Positions 62,286-64,000 of a DNA stretch of 64,000 nucleotides are shown one piece after another. Numbering within the stretch: position 1 is the stretch's first letter; each line of letters begins with the position of its first letter. The notes under the pieces are model-generated. The model did no database searches. It had not been told where the DNA came from and was given only the letters and a program-made list of their open reading frames with translations. The stretch is taken from contig NZ_FNUC01000003.1 in assembly GCF_900106035.1 (NCBI RefSeq), forward strand, positions 2,039,501-2,103,500, read 5' to 3'. Source of the DNA: Jiangella alba (GTDB taxonomy: Bacteria > Actinomycetota > Actinomycetes > Jiangellales > Jiangellaceae). Made by a program: the position numbers and the translations under genes.

Positions 62286-63235
62286 TGTTCTTCGACCTCC
62301 GAGATCGTCGTGACGGTGATCAGCGTGCCGAACGGCGGCGCCGGCACCGGCGCCGCCAGCCGGCAGGCACCGTCGAGGCTGGATCCGGCCGGGTCGACCC
62401 AGGACGCGCCGGGCATCCGGCGCGTCAGCAGGTCCACGAGCCGGGCGGCGAGCACACCGGTCCGGGTGAGCAGCCGGCCTGTGCCCGCGATCCGCGGGGG
62501 AGCGCCGGCTCGGTCGCGGGCGGCGGCGATCGCGGTCGCGAGGTGTGCGGCCGCGGCGCCGACGATGTCCGAGCTGGCCTCGTCGCCGGCGGTGGCGGCG
62601 TCGAGCACGGCCGGGGCGAAGCCCGACACGATCGCCTTGGCGTCCTCTGACGTCGTGACCTCGTGGGCGAACCGGGCCGGGTCGCCGTGTCGTTCGATCA
62701 GCGCGGCCAGCAGCGCCGTCGAGCCGTGCTCGAGCCGTCCGTCATGGGCGCAGAGCGCCGCCGCCAGTCCCGCGCGGCCGATCCAGTAGCCGCTGCCGAG
62801 GTCGCCGGCCATGGCGCCCCAGCCGTCGACCTTCGCGTACCGGCCCGCGCCGTCGCTCGCCACCGTCACGACGCCGGTTCCCGCCGCGCAGACGACGCCC
62901 GGCCGGTCGCCGAGCGCTCCGACGTACGACGTCACGCTGTCGTCGGCGAGCACCAGCCGCCGGGTGCCCAGTTCGGTGTGCAGCAGCCGGAGCGCGGAAT
63001 CGGCTGACGGCAGCGATCCATGCAGGCCGGAGAGGCCGAAAGCGACCGTCGACAATGCGCTGATCCGCAGTTCGCGGCATCGATTCACAAGGAACGCGGC
63101 GGCATATCGCAATGGATCTCCGGCACCGGCTGATTTGACGCTTGCGCCGGTTGTCTCGTCGAGTATTCGTCCTTCCGGGCTGGAAATGCGGAGCCGGATT
63201 CCCGATCCGCCGAGGTCCAGTCCAGCCGATGGCAT
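62282..63235 (-). CDS. BadF/NAGK-type amino-sugar kinase
   Basis: ASKHA-fold kinase of 317 residues. The phosphate-1 loop is GLDLGGSGIRLR, the middle has VCAAGTGVVTVA, and GWGAMAGDLGSGYWIG matches the NAGK/BcrAD pattern. The C-terminal IAGTGRLL is the adenosine region. Next to nanE, it most likely phosphorylates ManNAc (or GlcNAc) at O6. It replaces the ROK-type NanK seen in enterobacteria. The 5' end of the gene is less GC-rich than the rest. Confidence 0.85.
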   Translation of the reverse strand: MPSAGLDLGGSGIRLRISSPEGRILDETTGASVKSAGAGDPLRYAAAFLVNRCRELRISALSTVAFGLSGLHGSLPSADSALRLLHTELGTRRLVLADDSVTSYVGALGDRPGVVCAAGTGVVTVASDGAGRYAKVDGWGAMAGDLGSGYWIGRAGLAAALCAHDGRLEHGSTALLAALIERHGDPARFAHEVTTSEDAKAIVSGFAPAVLDAATAGDEASSDIVGAAAAHLATAIAAARDRAGAPPRIAGTGRLLTRTGVLAARLVDLLTRRMPGASWVDPAGSSLDGACRLAAPVPAPPFGTLITVTTISEVEEQ

Positions 63236-63343
63236 CGCGCCTCCTTCCGCCGGTGGGTCGTCGCCGCCGCGTCGATGCTAGGCCTGGGCCGGGCGTGGCG
63301 TACAGCCGCTAATAATCCGCATTGGCACCTTGCGGGCGAGCTT

Positions 63344-63371
63344 TTCCGGTCCCAGACTGTGCGGACCGGAA
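63344..63371. promoter_or_regulatory. perfect 9-bp inverted repeat in kinase/lacI divergent gap
   Basis: TTCCGGTCC and GGACCGGAA flank ten bases, 26 bases before the LacI-type gene start. It could be the LacI operator or a 5'-UTR hairpin near the ribosome site. The rest of the gap is the most AT-rich stretch nearby (CTAATAATCCG at 63308-63318) and may hold the divergent promoters. Confidence 0.5.
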
Positions 63372-63397
63372 GCCACAACAAAAAGGCGGGTTCAGCG

Positions 63398-64000
63398 ATG
63401 GTCGTTGTGCGCCAAATCGATGTCGCTCGGGTGGCTGGGGTCAGTCAGACGACGGTATCGATGGTCTTGAATGAGCGGACCGGTGGCAGTGCCCGGATCT
63501 CCGAAGACACCAGAGCAAGAGTTCTCTCGGCGATCAAGAAAACCGGCTACGTGGCCAATCCGATTGCGCAATCATTGGCCGGCCATCGCACCGGCATGTT
63601 CGGCGTCTTCGCGTTCGAGCCGATGTTCACGGCGGAGGCCGGTGGTTTCTACACCGACTTCCTCGGCGGCATCGAGGCGGCCGGTGAGGCGGCCCGCAAG
63701 GACCTGCTGCTGTTCACCAGCACGGTGCTCGACGAGCCGGACAACCACATCTACCGGCGCAACGAGAACCGGCTCCGGCTCACCGACGGCGCGATCCTCC
63801 TGGGTAACGGCGAACCGAAGATGGAGCTGGCACGGCTGCACGAGGACGGCTTCCCGTTCGTGTACATCGGCCGCCGCGAGATCCCCAACGGCGAGATCTC
63901 CTACGTGTCGGCCGACTACGCCGCGGCCACGTCCGACCTCGTCGAGCGGCTGATCGCCATGGGGCACGAGCGCCTCTGCTACGTCGGCACCGGCGCCGAC
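63398..64000 (+). CDS. LacI-family regulator, 3' end beyond window
   Basis: The first 201 residues are visible. The helix-turn-helix is DVARVAGVSQTTVSMVLNER with hinge GYVANPIAQSLAGHRTG, and the ligand domain begins MFGVFAFEPMF and continues GILL-type strands (GAILLGNGEP, VYIGRREIP). It is divergent from the kinase-nanE-nagA operon and probably represses it or a sugar operon to the right. The first ~60 codons use more A/T-ending codons than the neighbours. Effector unknown. Confidence 0.92.
   Translation, partial: MVVVRQIDVARVAGVSQTTVSMVLNERTGGSARISEDTRARVLSAIKKTGYVANPIAQSLAGHRTGMFGVFAFEPMFTAEAGGFYTDFLGGIEAAGEAARKDLLLFTSTVLDEPDNHIYRRNENRLRLTDGAILLGNGEPKMELARLHEDGFPFVYIGRREIPNGEISYVSADYAAATSDLVERLIAMGHERLCYVGTGAD

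Noticed and set aside
1..64000. CRISPR array, tRNA/rRNA genes, insertion sequences, prophage or integrase genes
   Set aside because: No regularly spaced repeats, no tRNA cloverleaf or rRNA core sequences, and no transposase, integrase or phage protein motifs were seen in any frame.

Overview
The window is very GC-rich DNA from a Gram-positive actinomycete. Supporting signs are many GTG starts, long chains of genes with ATGA/GTGA overlaps, twin-arginine and lipobox signal peptides, and an actinobacterial permease-ATPase fusion. A soil genus such as Jiangella would fit, but the sequence alone does not prove a genus. I see no rRNA, tRNA, CRISPR array, insertion sequence or phage gene. The window is almost entirely accessory catabolic metabolism, arranged as adjoining substrate-utilisation islands.

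Region 1 (1-9.9 kb) is a glycan island. It holds the tail of a sulfatase and a DeoR-headed, LacI-bodied regulator. Divergent from the regulator is an operon for an acid-sugar dehydratase of the enolase superfamily, a Tat-exported BNR-repeat (sialidase-fold) protein, a cytoplasmic GH5-like glycosidase, a CUT1-type sugar ABC importer and a short-chain dehydrogenase.

Region 2 (10-37.3 kb) is the most unusual part. A peptide ABC importer is followed by many peptide-cutting enzymes: a DUF885 metalloprotein, an amidase, an S9 peptidase, a D-aminopeptidase-like S12 hydrolase, an M17 aminopeptidase and three M20 enzymes. Mixed among them are enzymes for non-protein amino acids. Methylaspartate ammonia-lyase, a class III CoA-transferase, a mesaconyl-CoA hydratase-like protein and a CitE-type lyase form a possible route from 3-methylaspartate to central metabolites. 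Diaminopropionate ammonia-lyase is also present. An N-succinylamino-acid racemase-like enzyme, a COG3375-like GNAT transferase and M20 deacylases match the known irreversible D-to-L amino acid pathway. A PucR-type regulator sits in the middle, and a TGGTG-N5/6-CACCA-like inverted repeat recurs in the intergenic regions of the island. I infer a system for importing and dismantling peptides rich in D-, beta-methyl- and diamino-residues, possibly non-ribosomal peptides.

Region 3 (37.2-48.1 kb) is a sialic acid island. A FadR/NanR-like GntR regulator is divergent from a peptide-class ABC importer, an N-acetylneuraminate lyase, a sulfatase and a secreted GH33 sialidase. Two near-identical 15-bp sites flank the predicted promoter, and a perfect 12-bp stem-loop ends the operon.

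Region 4 (48.2-60.3 kb) is mixed: a short endonuclease V, a Gfo/Idh/MocA oxidoreductase, a YCII-family protein, a LysR regulator with a divergent YeiH-type transporter, an aldo/keto reductase, an alpha/beta-hydrolase fold protein lacking its nucleophile, a Vps62-domain membrane protein cluster with a PCu(A)C-like lipoprotein, a DUF1269 protein and a YfcC-type transporter.

Region 5 (60.4-64 kb) continues amino-sugar catabolism: nagA, nanE and a BadF/NAGK-type kinase, with a divergent LacI regulator cut by the window edge. Regions 3 and 5 together cover release, uptake and cleavage of sialic acid, ManNAc phosphorylation, epimerisation and deacetylation. Only glucosamine-6-phosphate deaminase is not seen.
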